This document shows, in pieces, positions 45,706-59,847 of a stretch of DNA of 64,000 bases; position 1 is the stretch's first letter; each line of letters starts with the position of its first letter. The notes beneath the pieces are model-generated. The model did not search any database. It saw nothing but the letters and a program-made list of their open reading frames with translations, and had not been told where the DNA came from. The stretch is from Symsagittifera roscoffensis (Eukaryota > Xenacoelomorpha > Acoela > Convolutidae). Location: assembly GCF_963678635.1 (NCBI RefSeq), contig NC_087062.1, positions 36,732,052-36,796,051 of the forward strand, read 5' to 3'. The position numbers and the translations under genes are program-made.

Positions 45706-46324
45706 TTCTATTTTCTATTGATTTTTCTAACTTCTGCCCAATTTACGTCTCTCATTCCCTCCTTATTCTCCATCCCACGAGCCTTTTTTTTTAACCCCAT
45801 CCTCCAGTTTACCCCTCCCCCAATGTTAACCACTTTCCACCTGCGTGGGGGTTAAATCTTGGGGAGCGATAAACTGGGGGAAAGGATAAACTTGAAACAT
45901 GAGGGGGAGGGAGGTGTCATAGTGATTAAACTAGCTCACTCATCGTATCTTGTTATGTTCGTTAAATCATCTGTCAACCAATTAATCTTACACCGGTGCT
46001 GGACACAATTGACAGGTATCAATCTTCGGAGTGCTTTGCCACTTTTGGTAAACTCCTAATTTAGTTGTCGCTTATGATCTTGATTGAATACTGTTATTTA
46101 TTAAGACTGGATTTTAACGTTACGGAACCAGCATTCTCAATATGGCGCTGCAAGCAGGAAAAGATGGGGAAAAACCCCATTAGGAATTACGTCTTAAATG
46201 CTGTGGGAGTTTTGGCTCCACCGCTTCCAGTGGGGGATGGTAGCAAAACACTTATATAAATCCGAAAAATTTTTACTTTGCAAGTACTTTTAACGGGACA
46301 CAGATTGCTGCTTAACCAGCGGAT
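45706..46324. other. No gene; local C-rich/G-rich patch
   Basis: 45780-45915 has CCCCTCCCCC followed by GGGGGTTAAA and GAGGGGGAGGGAGG, a weak inverted arrangement similar to 46920-47470. Confidence 0.4.
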
Positions 46325-46572
46325 GTGGATGGAAAACCACGAATGAAATCAGAACAAGTATTGATCTCCAACTTATACTTGTGCCTCGGAGAAAAGGGCA
46401 AGATGAGTTACACAAACGGAAACCACATTTGGACTTGGCGGCTACGAGATATCCACGGGTGTTGGACGCGATGGAAGGGAAATTCAAGAAAGAACGGAAC
46501 GAGACATACGAGGTATTCCAACTTTTTTCACGCAAGCAACGAATTGGCTATAATCCATTAAAAAATATTTAA
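46325..46572 (+). pseudogene. gag-like fragment of an LTR retrotransposon
   Basis: One frame reads YPRVLDAMEGKFKKERNETYEVFQLFSRKQRIG. It resembles the capsid segment of Ty3/gypsy gag, in which a K-F...P..N.T...F-F-x-R-x-Q-x-x-G pattern is common. The frame is short, without an ATG and closed by TAA. Assignment by pattern only. Confidence 0.4.
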
Positions 46573-46919
46573 CTACTATCTATTGTTTTCCATGAAACGC
46601 ATGTGTGAGAAGTAGGGCATGCGTTTGCACCTAGCCCTAAATTTTGACTCAGATTATGTTCAGACTTTGTTTGGGACTATGCGCACTGAAACCTCAAAAA
46701 AATCACCAATTTTAATGGATTAAATTGACAAAAAAAATCAATTTCCATGACCCATCCAACCATGAAGTGATATTTAGGGGATTATAATTAGTTTTTTTTC
46801 AATGTGGACTCTTGAAATTTTGTCAGAGAACTTTGCACTATTACACTTTTTGAAAAGTTTTTTGGCACCTAAATATTATTGAATCATCGTTCCGCAAGCT
46901 TAGAACCCGAACGAACATG

Positions 46920-47475
46920 TTCATCCCAGTTTATATGACCCCCGTCACTGTTTGACATATCCGCCCTTGCTTTCACTCCCACCCTTCTATATATAAATCA
47001 AAAACATTTACCCTCCATCCATCCGTCCAAGTTTACAACCCCGCTCCCAGTTTCTAATTCGTCTATATAACCCCTCCCCATTTTACCCCACACCGCCTTA
47101 CCTACCACCATTACCTTATCTATCCACACACCCACAGTTTTGACCCCCACAACCGCCAATTAAACCCCCCTACTTGGGGGTATAAACAGTTCAGTTACCT
47201 GTTACTCAGTTCAGTCCTCAGCTGAGGACCATGAAAACTGGGTAGCGGTGTTGAACTGAGGAGGGGCAAAACCAGTGGGAGGGGCGGGGGTGTTCTGGAA
47301 AAAGATGTGATGGAGTTTACTTTAACTCAACCCCCGTAAAACCGTTCTCCTCCCCTTTCAACTATTAGATACCCCCTATTCAAGTGGGGGGGGGGGGGGG
47401 GGAGTTAAAGGGCAAGTGAGGGGTATTGGGCAGAGAAGGGGTAGTAGGCGGGGTAGGGGTAGTGGTTGAATGTCC
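46920..47475. repeat. C-rich / G-rich imperfect inverted repeat centred on TCCTCAGCTGAGGA
   Basis: The plus strand is strongly C-rich from 46960 to 47190 and G-rich from 47260 to 47470. A perfect 14-bp palindrome TCCTCAGCTGAGGA (about 47215-47228) sits at the switch. It includes a 20-nt G run near 47385-47402. Probably a foldback element; no coding frame. Confidence 0.6.
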
Positions 47476-47699
47476 ATTTTTTTACTATGGCGATGTCAAA
47501 AACATCAGCTATATAAAATGTTAAACTGCCATATTGCGAAAGTTGAAAAATTCGAATAAATAAAATTTTACATGAAAGATTGAATTTTATGAACGGTAAT
47601 TGGTAGCAACCGAACTAAACAGGAAATTTGAAATAAAGTAACTTCATAATTCGGAAAATTTATCGAAAACCTCCCAAAAAAATCAGCATGATCGACTAC

Positions 47700-47840
47700 A
47701 ATGAATTATATTGTTTTAAAAAATTTTATGATTATAATCAGTTTTAAAGGGACTCTATTCAATTACAATTGATTATAGTGGATTACAATTATTCAAAAAA
47801 ACCTACGATTATAGTTCGTTTTCAATGGATTAAAAAACAC
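47700..47840. repeat. AT-palindrome repeat block
   Basis: GATTATAATCAG / GATTATAGTGGATTACAATT words, same family as 24100-24815 and 44870-44990. Confidence 0.45.
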
Positions 47841-48416
47841 TGAGTTTCCTGAAATTTGATGTATATTAACAAGTAAAATTCGAAAACTACAGGCAGTGTA
47901 GAAACTGAACTTTTATATGACAAATACAATAGTTACTTCGAGTACTTAAAATTCTTCCATGATAAGTTTTCTTACGATACTTGGCGTGTGTTGTTCATGA
48001 ATTGATTCAGAAAAACTGTTTTGTATTTTTTTTGATGTGGAATAATTTGCTTTTGCGAAAAATTTCTCTGTTGCACTTTTTATGTTTGTTTTCTCATGTT
48101 CTCTCATGTATATAACTTTTTGCTGTTGGTAACTAGAAAAGCAAGTTTTTGACCTTTTACCTTTTAGAAGTTGGTGAAAGTATAATGATGATCTGTAAAA
48201 AAGCAAAAAAAAACCAATAGGTAAAATTTTATAATCGAGTTTTAATATTTTTTATTGGCTTTTAAAGATTAATGGCTTATATTTTGACCGTTTTTTAGCA
48301 GTATTGTTTCGTCTGCTTTACAGTTTTGTAATTATCAATGACAGATGAGTTAAGCAAAAAAGATCCTAAGATTGTCTACATTGAGGAATTCCTCTTACGA
48401 CAGTGAGCCAATCAAA

Positions 48417-48801
48417 TTATGTTCCACTAATGACAATTTTATGACTTCTGTTGATCACATAACTCTTCATAACGCTCAGAGCAGTTGAATCAAAGCCTAA
48501 CTTGAACAAAAAATTGTGATCAATTGAGTCGAAGACTTCGGATATATCAAGAAAAGTACCCGCAACCAGCGACTTATGATCGGTTTGATTTCTGATTGTT
48601 TCTGATGTTACTGTCTCATCAATAGAATTCATCTATGTACTCAACCATTCGTTGTTGAAAATTTTTTTCAAAAAATTTTGCCAATGTAGAAGTTATAGAT
48701 ATTGGTCTGGAGTTTATTGAATTTTCGGTATTCCTTTTTAACAAAAGTATTCTGTTGGCCAATTTAAGTCTATCTCCGGAACAGTATTGAGAGCGTGGCA
48801 T
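48417..48801 (-). pseudogene. LINE reverse transcriptase fragment
   Basis: Two overlapping frames that must once have been one: RPISITSTLAKFFEKNFQQRMVEYIDEF, then TIRNQTDHKSLVAGTFLDISEVFDSIDHNFL. The FLDxSxxFDSIDH motif holds the RT motif-A aspartates. A deletion of the usual QFGFR.. segment and a frame shift occur near 48630. Confidence 0.88.
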
Positions 48802-50655
48802 TCATCAGCTAAGTGGGTTACTGGATATGCTATTTCAATGGCTGCATCATTTAGGGCCCATGCTGGTGCTTTAGAAAGACCAAAGGGCATAGTTTTTCTT
48901 AAGCAAGAAGAAGCTTCAGTAGTTCATATCGGGTAACAAAGCTAAAAAAGAAAAATTCCCCTGATGATGTGTTTACAAAAGTTGACGCATTTTGGATTTA
49001 CAAAAAGTAGCCTCTGAATTTGAACTTATGTAAACACACTGTTTGTTTTCAAAAAGAAACAACAATGCGAAACAAATTTTTTATCCCAGGAGTATCACAA
49101 GCGGTCTTTTTCCTGTTCCTCACCTCGTTTATTAGATTCTTTACTTTTCTATCTGATGAGCCTGATTCAATAAGTAGGTCTTAAAGTTTATCACAATATG
49201 TCTTGTACTCCTTGGACAAAAAATTTTTTAAATTTATATTTTTTTTGGAAATTTTTTGTCAACATGATTTCTCACGTTTCACGTTTAGTGTGCGTGCAAG
49301 TTTCGACACCTAAAAATTTACAAATTAAATTACCGGTTTTTCTTTTCTTAGTAAAACTTTTTTGATCGTCATGATTATGATTATTTCTATGCGAAAAATC
49401 TGCAAAGGCCGTCAACATACTGTCAGCATCAGTTTTCATTAAAAAATTTAACCAAACTGATGTTTTCACTGACTTTCTGTTTTCATCAGCTGAATAGATT
49501 TTTTAATCAGAGGTTTAATAAATTTCACATGATCTTTTTTGTTCAGGCTGAAGTGCATAATTGTTGGTTAAGCAAGGTGTTCGCTTTTTATAGGACAGTT
49601 CATTACGGAGGTATCATTTGTTTTTAAACTGGTGTCATAATAAAAATAATCGATGGGTGAATGAACAGCAGGTCTTTTAGGGGTAAATCTTCCCTATTTA
49701 CATTATTCAAACTAGAATCAAGCATCTGGTTTAACCTATTTTTACCTATGCCTGCTTTATCGATGCTTTTTTCAAGTTGTTCAAGAAAGTCAGTAAACAG
49801 ATTTGTCATAGGGCAGAAAGATAAAATAACTAAAACTGATTGACTTCAATTAACTTGAAAATCAATCCACAAACTTTTGAACCGAGAATCAAAGTGTTAA
49901 AATCAGGCCTCAACTGTGCTTACATAATTTTAAACTCTAATCAAAGCAGTCTTCCATTTTTTGTTTTGCTTATCCGAGCCCCTATCACAATGGAAAATCT
50001 GAAAAAGGTCTTTTTGTGATTGTATGTGTCACATTTGTTTTAAATAATAGCCATGTTTCATTAAATCCATAAACACAGTTGTGGCCTATATCGTTTACTA
50101 GTCTATTTGTCTGAAGATAGTTTTTTATTGAGACTGGGGTAATCACACAAAAAACTTCAACTTTGATTGAAAGCTTAGATAGTTTTTGAAAACATTGTCG
50201 TATGGCAGCATTAGACCTGGGTTTAGTTGAATATCTCTAGTGAAAATAACTCAAAATAGGATTATTTTGGTTATTATAATTGAAGCTTCTGGTTTTGAGA
50301 AAAAGTGTTCTTATAAGCATTATGATTGGGCAACAGTGGCATTGAGTAGATAAAACCAATGAGTACCCAGTTAGATAATTTAATAAGAAGTCATTTAGAC
50401 GCATTTTTCTTACAAAGATATGACACTTGAACTTTCGACCGCTTACAGCAATTTTAAAAAATTTCACTTGAAAAATAATCTGGACATCTAAAAAAGGGTT
50501 GAAAAAAGAGCTGTTGATATCTGTGCTGTCTAAAACGCACCTCACATTGGCTCGCAGTGTCGCCACTAACATCAGACTGGCTGATACCATGCAAAGTATT
50601 GAACAAATGCTCCACTAGCGCTTTCCTCAGGTATGGACTACTTATTTTTTTTATT

Positions 50656-51226
50656 TCAGCTGCAACCTAACACAATAAGTTTCATTGTAAAATGCAATTT
50701 ACAGATAAAAATAGGGTATGATTTGATCAGACAATTTAGTTTGAGAGCCTGTACTTTATCATAATTTTTTTTTCTCATCCAACAAGTTTTTGATGTCAAC
50801 AATTTTTTTTGCATTAGTTTCGGTTGTTTTTTGAAAGTCTTTATTTCGCAAACTACGAGACCACCAGGTTCAAACAGATTCAAACACTTATCCACAAGAG
50901 AAGTAAATTCATCAAAAATCTCCATTGCAGATTTGTTATGTTTGACCACATTAATTTTAGCATCTTGCAAGGTTATCGTTTTTTTTTGTCTTTTTCGAGT
51001 ATTTATCCAAAATTTTCACCTTTTCACCCTTTATTGTTGTAGAACCCAGGTATGCATGAATTGCGCAGTCCTGAGGAATAATTTTGTCGGTTGTTGTTTT
51101 CTCATTGATGCTAGGACCTAAAACCAGATTACAATGGTCACTAGTAAAGGGGATTGGGTCAAAATCCCTTAGCTTCTCAGCAAACAAACCCTGTTGAGAT
51201 GACGACTGCCACGCTCCAAATCCCAT
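50656..51226 (-). pseudogene. LINE ORF1-like fragment (possible SGNH/esterase-like domain)
   Basis: Two frames (51226-50957 and 50970-50656) overlap and read on into each other after a shift. The IHAYLGSTT and FDEFTSLVDKCLNLFEPGGLVVCEIK patterns suggest the hydrolase-like ORF1 known from some LINEs. The catalytic residues are not verifiable. Confidence 0.4.
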
Positions 51227-51747
51227 CCAGCTTCATGACGTTCCAAGTGCTGCTGATACTTAGAAAAAAATGCATCCTTTGATTTAACTTGTTGGTTTCA
51301 TTTAACCTGTTGATATCAATCAATGCATAAGTTGTCTGATAATTCCCCTTCAGGTTCTGCCACTCGTCATGTCTTAGAAAAGCAAATTAGGGACAAGCAT
51401 ACGCAGTTTTAATAGGGGAAATGTTAGAACTAGCAGTAGACATTTTTTTTCTATAATTGTATTTGTTTTTCTATTTTTGAAATGTTTAAGATAATTTTGA
51501 ACAAAGTGTTTGCAGTTTAAGCGCTCCAAAATTAATCAAAGAAAGGTCAAAATTTCAAAAATTTGTAGGGCACAGTAGAGCAACGGAACTGAATAAGAAT
51601 TTTTATCTGTTTTTTGAAAGTCAATAATTTTTTTGAGAATTTTATGGATATTTACTATACAAGGACAATATAACCGATTATGATCCAAGAACGCTCGCTG
51701 CGCGTAGGATCTGATTTTGTTTGGCACTATATTAAGACTTTGTTCAA

Positions 51748-52347
51748 TTGTGTCAGACTAAGTTTAGACTTAGTTTTGGACAATGTTCAAACTCTTTGAA
51801 ACTAATTTTGGTGACAATCGGGGTTGCTTTCGCGGGACAATCTCTACCCAAGTACGATCTCTGCCAATGCTTGAATCAAGTCAACAGCAAGATGAATATA
51901 AACCAGAATCTTCCTAAATATGTCCCTATGAATGGTACCTATGGATGGTTCCTATGGATGGTACCTATGGATGGTTCCCATGGATGGTTTCCTTTTCTGA
52001 CCAAAATTTCTTGAGATTTGTCGTAAGACGATTGGTTTGTGTTGTCCTCAAGATCTCCAAAAAAATTCTAGCAGATACTTTTTGAGGACTCGGAGAGCAT
52101 TTTTACCGACTTTAAAGAGGTCTTCGAAATTTTGGAATTCTCGGTCACTGTTTTAGCGAGAATGAATTATGCGCACCAGGTTATGATGGCTAACTATTCT
52201 TATCTTCTTTTCTGTTGCATAGGCTACTGCTCAAAAATGAATGAAAAGCTTGTACTGCAATTTTTAATCGTGAACTTTGTCAGTGGAATTGCATCAATGT
52301 CTAAAACATCGTCTACACGTCAAAAGACAAAAAGTTTTATTAAATAA
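51748..52347 (+). other. Possible small secreted-protein gene or relic, with a GGATGGT minisatellite
   Basis: One frame reads LKLILVTIGVAFAGQSLPKYDLCQC, signal-peptide-like, but it has no good ATG. It then runs into tandem copies of TATGGATGGTNCC (51930-51990). A separate downstream frame (52085-52347) reads HQVMMANYSYLLFCC, faintly like a lipocalin motif 2. I could not build a gene. It lies just downstream of the tubulin gene in tubulin's own (minus) sense. Confidence 0.2.
52336..52341 (-). terminator. Polyadenylation signal AATAAA of alpha-tubulin
   Basis: AATAAA on the minus strand about 96 nt after the tubulin TAG. The spacing fits a short 3' UTR. Confidence 0.6.
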
Positions 52348-52436
52348 ATTATATGATACTTGGTTGCATGAGATGTGTGATCATCAGTTTCCGCTTTGGA
52401 TTGTGTGATCAAAGTGCTTTTGAAGTGAGTGACAGT

Positions 52437-54980
<2,544 letters not shown>

Positions 54981-55370
54981 CAATGGGCGGATTTAGGGGG
55001 GGGGGGGTCGAGTGAGATGCGGACGCCCCCCCCCCCTCCCACCTCAGGGATTCGACCCCCTGCCGACCCAAAGAGTCCCCCTTTGTACTATTTTGAGATA
55101 TCCATTTTTGGTGACTGACACTGAAACTTTTATTAAGGCGCCTATGGCGCCAATATATACTAATTTTGAGGGGGAAGCGCGCCAAAAAAAACCTGATTAT
55201 TTGGTCAAAATTTCCAAAAAGAGCCTAAAACGCCTTTTTGGCGTTTTTTTTTTCATATTTTTGTCTGCGGCGCAGAATATTTGGATGAAACAGGGTCTTT
55301 TTACTGCTTCGGGAGATCTCTAAATAAAGGTCGACAAGTTTTTTGAAATTTTATTGAAAATCCGCCCCTG
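54981..55370. mobile_element. hAT-like MITE with GGGCGGATTT / AAATCCGCCCCTG ends
   Basis: Starts CAATGGGCGGATTTAGG and ends GAAAATCCGCCCCTG, clear terminal inverted repeats. Carries a G run then a C run near its left end (55000-55040) and GGCGCCTATGGCGCC inside. Best-preserved of three related copies (9199, 23621). Confidence 0.8.
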
Positions 55371-55424
55371 AACTTTAGCTGAACTATTTACTACAGTATT
55401 AAGACTATTAGTGACTTAAGGACA

Positions 55425-55850
55425 AACAAGACTGCTCGTATATCAGGGCAAAGCGCCTGAGTGTTCCGACTGTCCCTTGATTTATATCGAATAGTTTTTC
55501 AGAAAAAAATATTGATAACCTATACATTTTGGACAATATCAGTGAGTAAAATTTTCAGACGTACGAAATTAATACGACCACCTAGCTAGCCTCAATTCAA
55601 TTTGGAACAATTTTGTTGTGCGGGTTAAATCGCCACGCATAAATAATTAGCATTACAGTCTCAGCATTATGAATTAACTCTTCAAAGCACGCATAATTCA
55701 GTACAGAACATGGCCAATTTGGCGATTTTCGAGCCCCAGATTTTTACAAAAAAAAATTGGATCTAAAATATTTTTTAAAATTTGAACTCAGGAAGTCAAT
55801 ATCTTCAATAGGATATAAAAAATTCTGTTGAAAACCATTATTTTGATCGG
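55425..55850 (-). repeat. Hairpin-tailed dispersed repeat, copy 6 (inverted, uninterrupted)
   Basis: In minus sense the body (CAAATTGAATTGAGGCTAGC, complement near 55590) is followed, after GATATTGTCCAAAA, by the tail CAGTCGGAACACTCAGG...TGATATACGAGCAGTCTTG (55485-55435). It shows what copy 1 looked like before the MITE inserted. Confidence 0.7.
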
Positions 55851-57154
55851 CGAAAAAAGATTGAATAAAAAAACCACTCCGATCATATTTATTCCGTTAT
55901 ACTCCGATTATATTTTTGAGAAGGGTGAAAAACAATTGAAAAAGTGTTAACGTGAAATACAACGTCAAGAAAACCGTTAATTGTTTTTTTTTGTCAAAGA
56001 AAGATAATGATTATATACTGGCGTCTATTCTGAGAAGCCTATGAAAAAACACCATGAAAAAACATTATTGTTGTAGCGACCACTATTGTACAGTGTTAAA
56101 TGGTTTATGGAGCATGTTGGTTTTAGTTTTGACTATTTGTATACTTTATACATGGTTTAGCGAGGAATCAAATGGCAGAGAAGTACTTGCAATGACAACT
56201 TGGTTTCCAAAACAAATTTAGAAAAAAATGCAAAACATGGTCTGATTCCGGTTTTTTTATCTATTTTCAACCATCGAGTCGACAGAGTATCAAAGGATTT
56301 CGAATCTTGTTTTCTGAATTAAATTTTGTTAAACTATTATCTCATTTGGTTTATAGTTCAAATTTATAGTAGCTGCACCCCCAATCAGTGATTCATTTTG
56401 AGTTTTCGAAATGGTATATCAGAAAAAAAAACCTAAAAATGTTGGTCAGTTTTTTTTATTTTTTATTGCTTTTAATATGTATTCGGACGGAACACTCTGT
56501 CCAAGTTGCACATCAATTGGTCAACTGGCTACTTTTCTGGAGGTTTTCATCTTTGACGATAAGCTGTTATGATGAATACTGGAATTTTATGACTAAATTT
56601 GATCTGAATTAAACTGAATGCCATTTATTCACAAGAAAAAAAACAAGATTTGAGTTTCTCATGCCATTGTTCATGGAAAATTGCTAACTGACTCTCCTTA
56701 AAGTGCACCTAAAGTTATTTTTTTGTCAAGATATATTGCCTGACAAGCACACTTGATGGCGAGTCTCGAAACACAGACCATTCTTTTAAAGAAACAAATG
56801 TTAGCCACAGTTTCATCACGCAAAAAGTTATTAGACCGAACACTCTAGGACCAAATTGAGCAAAGGACTCAAACCTTTATTTTTTTTGTTTCTACAGAGC
56901 TTACTTCCAGCATAATTACAATTGAGATTTCATTAGTTACCACATTAGTCTTAATTCCAGAACAACCTTCAACAAATTCAAAATGTACAGAAGTCAAACT
57001 TCTAGCAACTAATTTGATTTTGTGCCCTCTTTGGTACATCCTAAAAAGCAAATAGTCAGTAAGACCTACTTAAGTTTACGAGTACTGATCTGAAAAACCC
57101 TGTGGTCGGAAGGGACATCTTGCAAAACACTGTAGGAGCAAAGAAAAACCACAG
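55851..57154. other. No supported gene
   Basis: AT-rich; short frames at 56388-56612 (+) and 57369-57076 (-) lack motifs. Confidence 0.4.
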
Positions 57155-59700
57155 GTGCAAACCAATACAGTCGAACAAGCAAATTCATATACTGATAACG
57201 CCAAGCAGCACCAGGAAAATAATACACACCCCAAATTTGTCCTTAAGATGAATGACTTCAATATTTTAGCAATTATCGAGGAAATTGAAGTCCATAGCAT
57301 ACGGGATAGCGTAGTATTAGAACAGTTTTTCTCACAAAGGACCAGATATCGAAAAATAGCAGAAGGCATACCAAGGCGACAACGATACGTTTGAAACCGA
57401 AATGGAGATTAAATCAGCTATCCGGTATCGCGCATGAAAAGGATCTCTTACATGAACTGAGAATTATTGATCGTTTCTTGAAGATAGAGCCAGTTGGCCA
57501 AGTTACGAAACCAGTATATCAAAGGTGTGGAAGCACTATAAACATTATAGGAAGAGTTGTCGTGAAGTTTTATTCAAATGGATGGAACGCAAACGAAAAG
57601 TGGCCCTTCCAAACCATCGGGGCAGAGAGAATTTTCTTTCCTCCAAACTTGCGTGTCATAGTGTCACAAATTCGCGCTCCTTCAAACAAAACAAAACAGT
57701 CAATTTGCCAAATCTAAGCCAACACTACTGCAGAACAGTTACAAAACCTATTTGAATCCGACGAGTAAACCAATTCAACCACCGAGAACCCACGACAAAC
57801 TGAATTTAGAAAACTTATTCTTCTACAGTTTCTGGGTATTGCTACAAAAAAGGTTAATCCAAAAGTCTGAAAGTAAAAACGTATTTTATCGAGCCTTTAA
57901 GACCAAGTCAGGATTTCCATACCCTTCAGAAAAAGAAATTTTTAAAAGCTGGCCATATTTGAAAACTATCCAATTGCTCGAAAGATTCTTTCATTACTCC
58001 CATTGTAGTAACTTCTAAACGTGATGACTCATTGATCATTGCTCTTAATTTGATTTTTTTTAAATCGACTAAAACCGCTACCAAATGACGAATCTATTCG
58101 AGCAAATAGACAATGTAGCTCTTACAATGAGCAGAAATACAACAAGCTTGGTATGGTTCCCGTCAAGAGTCTTTAAATACGCCTTACGCCAGATCCCACT
58201 AACCTGTAAGGCAAGTAACCAATGCAAATTTGATATGGCGCGTGGAGATGTCACGGGCTTGTGCTTTTTTAAAACCGCATTTTACGAATTGGGAGACATA
58301 CCTATTCAACTTTACCAGATCAAGGATATGTTGGTACAAAAAACTTGAAACTCTCATGGTTTTTTGGATAAAATGGTAATAGCTGTTGTCGGAACAGCCT
58401 GTAAACACAGTGCAGCTGTTTTAAAAGTGTCAAAAATGATGGAAGACAAATGGGGAAAATGTCATTTTTTGACGGAGGAGATTGAATGACTTAGATTCAA
58501 AATCATCCAACTCGGAAAAAAATTCTTGCAAACAAAGCAGATGGAATTTAAAACTTGAAAGAACCAAAATTTATGGACAATATCAGCCGAAATCTTGTCA
58601 CTCTTTAAAAACATAATGCAAAAAAAAACTTTTTTATGGATAAAGAACCATCAAGAACCATTTGCGAAAAAAACCGAAACGGAAGTTTCTAAGACGGTGA
58701 TGGATCACCATTTCAATGTGACCAAAAAAATAGAGTCAAATGCGATGCATCGCATGGCGGATTAGGGTTTCAATTGAACGAAATCATAAGACATGGGGAA
58801 CACCATCGCGTTGTTATCAACAAAAATACAGAGTACCAAAGTTTATCAGATCTTTGAGTTCGTTCAAAGTGTATTTGATAAATGCAACTTGTTTCCTTGC
58901 TTCATTCTCGTTTGTAGTGAAGGGTCAAATCTGAATGTAGGGAGGCTTGTTCACATTTCACATTCAATCACGACACAAAATCTTCTTCCAGTTTATGTTG
59001 CTATGTCCTACATTTAATTGCAATTAGCGAGCTCCTGATCCATAATGGACTATTTGCCAGAACTGAGTGCCACTATAGGAGAAAATCCAAAAATTTCAGC
59101 GTTGGTAATAACAGTACTTTTATTTACCAAGTATGTTTTCCTCTCGTTTCTTACCGATATAGACTTGCTCTTGCTTTTCGAGTTGTCCCAACCCAATTTT
59201 TTTTATAAATATTTGGAAACACGTTCAAGTGAATTTTTCCCTTGTAGGAATTTTTGTACCTAACAAATTTCCCAAATCTCTTTTGTTTTTTTGAAACTTC
59301 AATATAATTGGAAGTCTTATATTTTCTTGAAATCATTTTTCAATAAAAGAATAGAGCGATTAGATGAAAAGAAATAAGCAAAACAATTTTGAGATTAAAT
59401 GAAAAACTCAGTAAGCAGTATGAGTCATATAAATAACCATACAAAAGTAGTATTGAAAAAAAAAATTCCGTGTAAACTTTCAAAAATGAAAACTGAGCAG
59501 GCGTTTATGTCTTTTATATACAAACAATTTTCCAAGCAAATTTATAGTTATAGATGGCTGCTGCTATGTGACAAACTCCTTCTAGCTTTTGTTTTGATTA
59601 GATTAAAAAATCGCTTTTTAATTTCTTTCCTAGTAATTTCTAAGAAACAGACTTAGTGAAAATACTGTCAATGACCGAGTCCACAAAAGCTTTGATAAAC
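57155..59700 (+). pseudogene. Decayed coding DNA upstream of the polymerase relic, probably the same element
   Basis: A string of plus-strand frames (57155-57394, 57391-57717, 57752-58018, 58085-58348) lies head-to-tail, consistent with one or two long genes broken by frameshifts. I recognise no domain with certainty. Position suggests the N-terminal part of, or a gene next to, the DNA polymerase at 59848. Confidence 0.4.
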
Positions 59701-59847
59701 TGAATGGCAGAACATTGAATAAAACGCTAGAAGTGTTTGAACATGAAAACAGTTGTATTAAACTTGGGACGAAGATAGCAAGTGTATATAATCCTTGAGA
59801 ATTCAAAAAAAATCAATTGATCGATGTAAAACAAAATTTAGAATGCT

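Larger units (their letters stand above)
48417..51226 (-). mobile_element. Decayed LINE (non-LTR retrotransposon): ORF1-like, endonuclease and reverse transcriptase pieces
   Basis: Minus-strand order. 51226-50656: an ORF1-like stretch with IHAYLGSTTIKG, DAKINVVKHNKSA and GLVVCEIKTFKK, reminiscent of SGNH/esterase-like ORF1 domains. About 50065: NETWL, the signature of AP-type endonucleases. About 49690-49560: IDYFYYDTSL with later SEHLA, in place of the ID.I...DH end of the endonuclease. 48801-48619: NSRPISITSTLAKFFEKNFQQRMV. 48632-48417: LVAGTFLDISEVFDSIDHN (RT block with the first catalytic Asp) and NRSHKIVISGT. Frameshifts and stops separate the pieces and the RT end with its YADD block is missing. 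Type (CR1/L2/jockey-like) not resolved. Confidence 0.8.
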
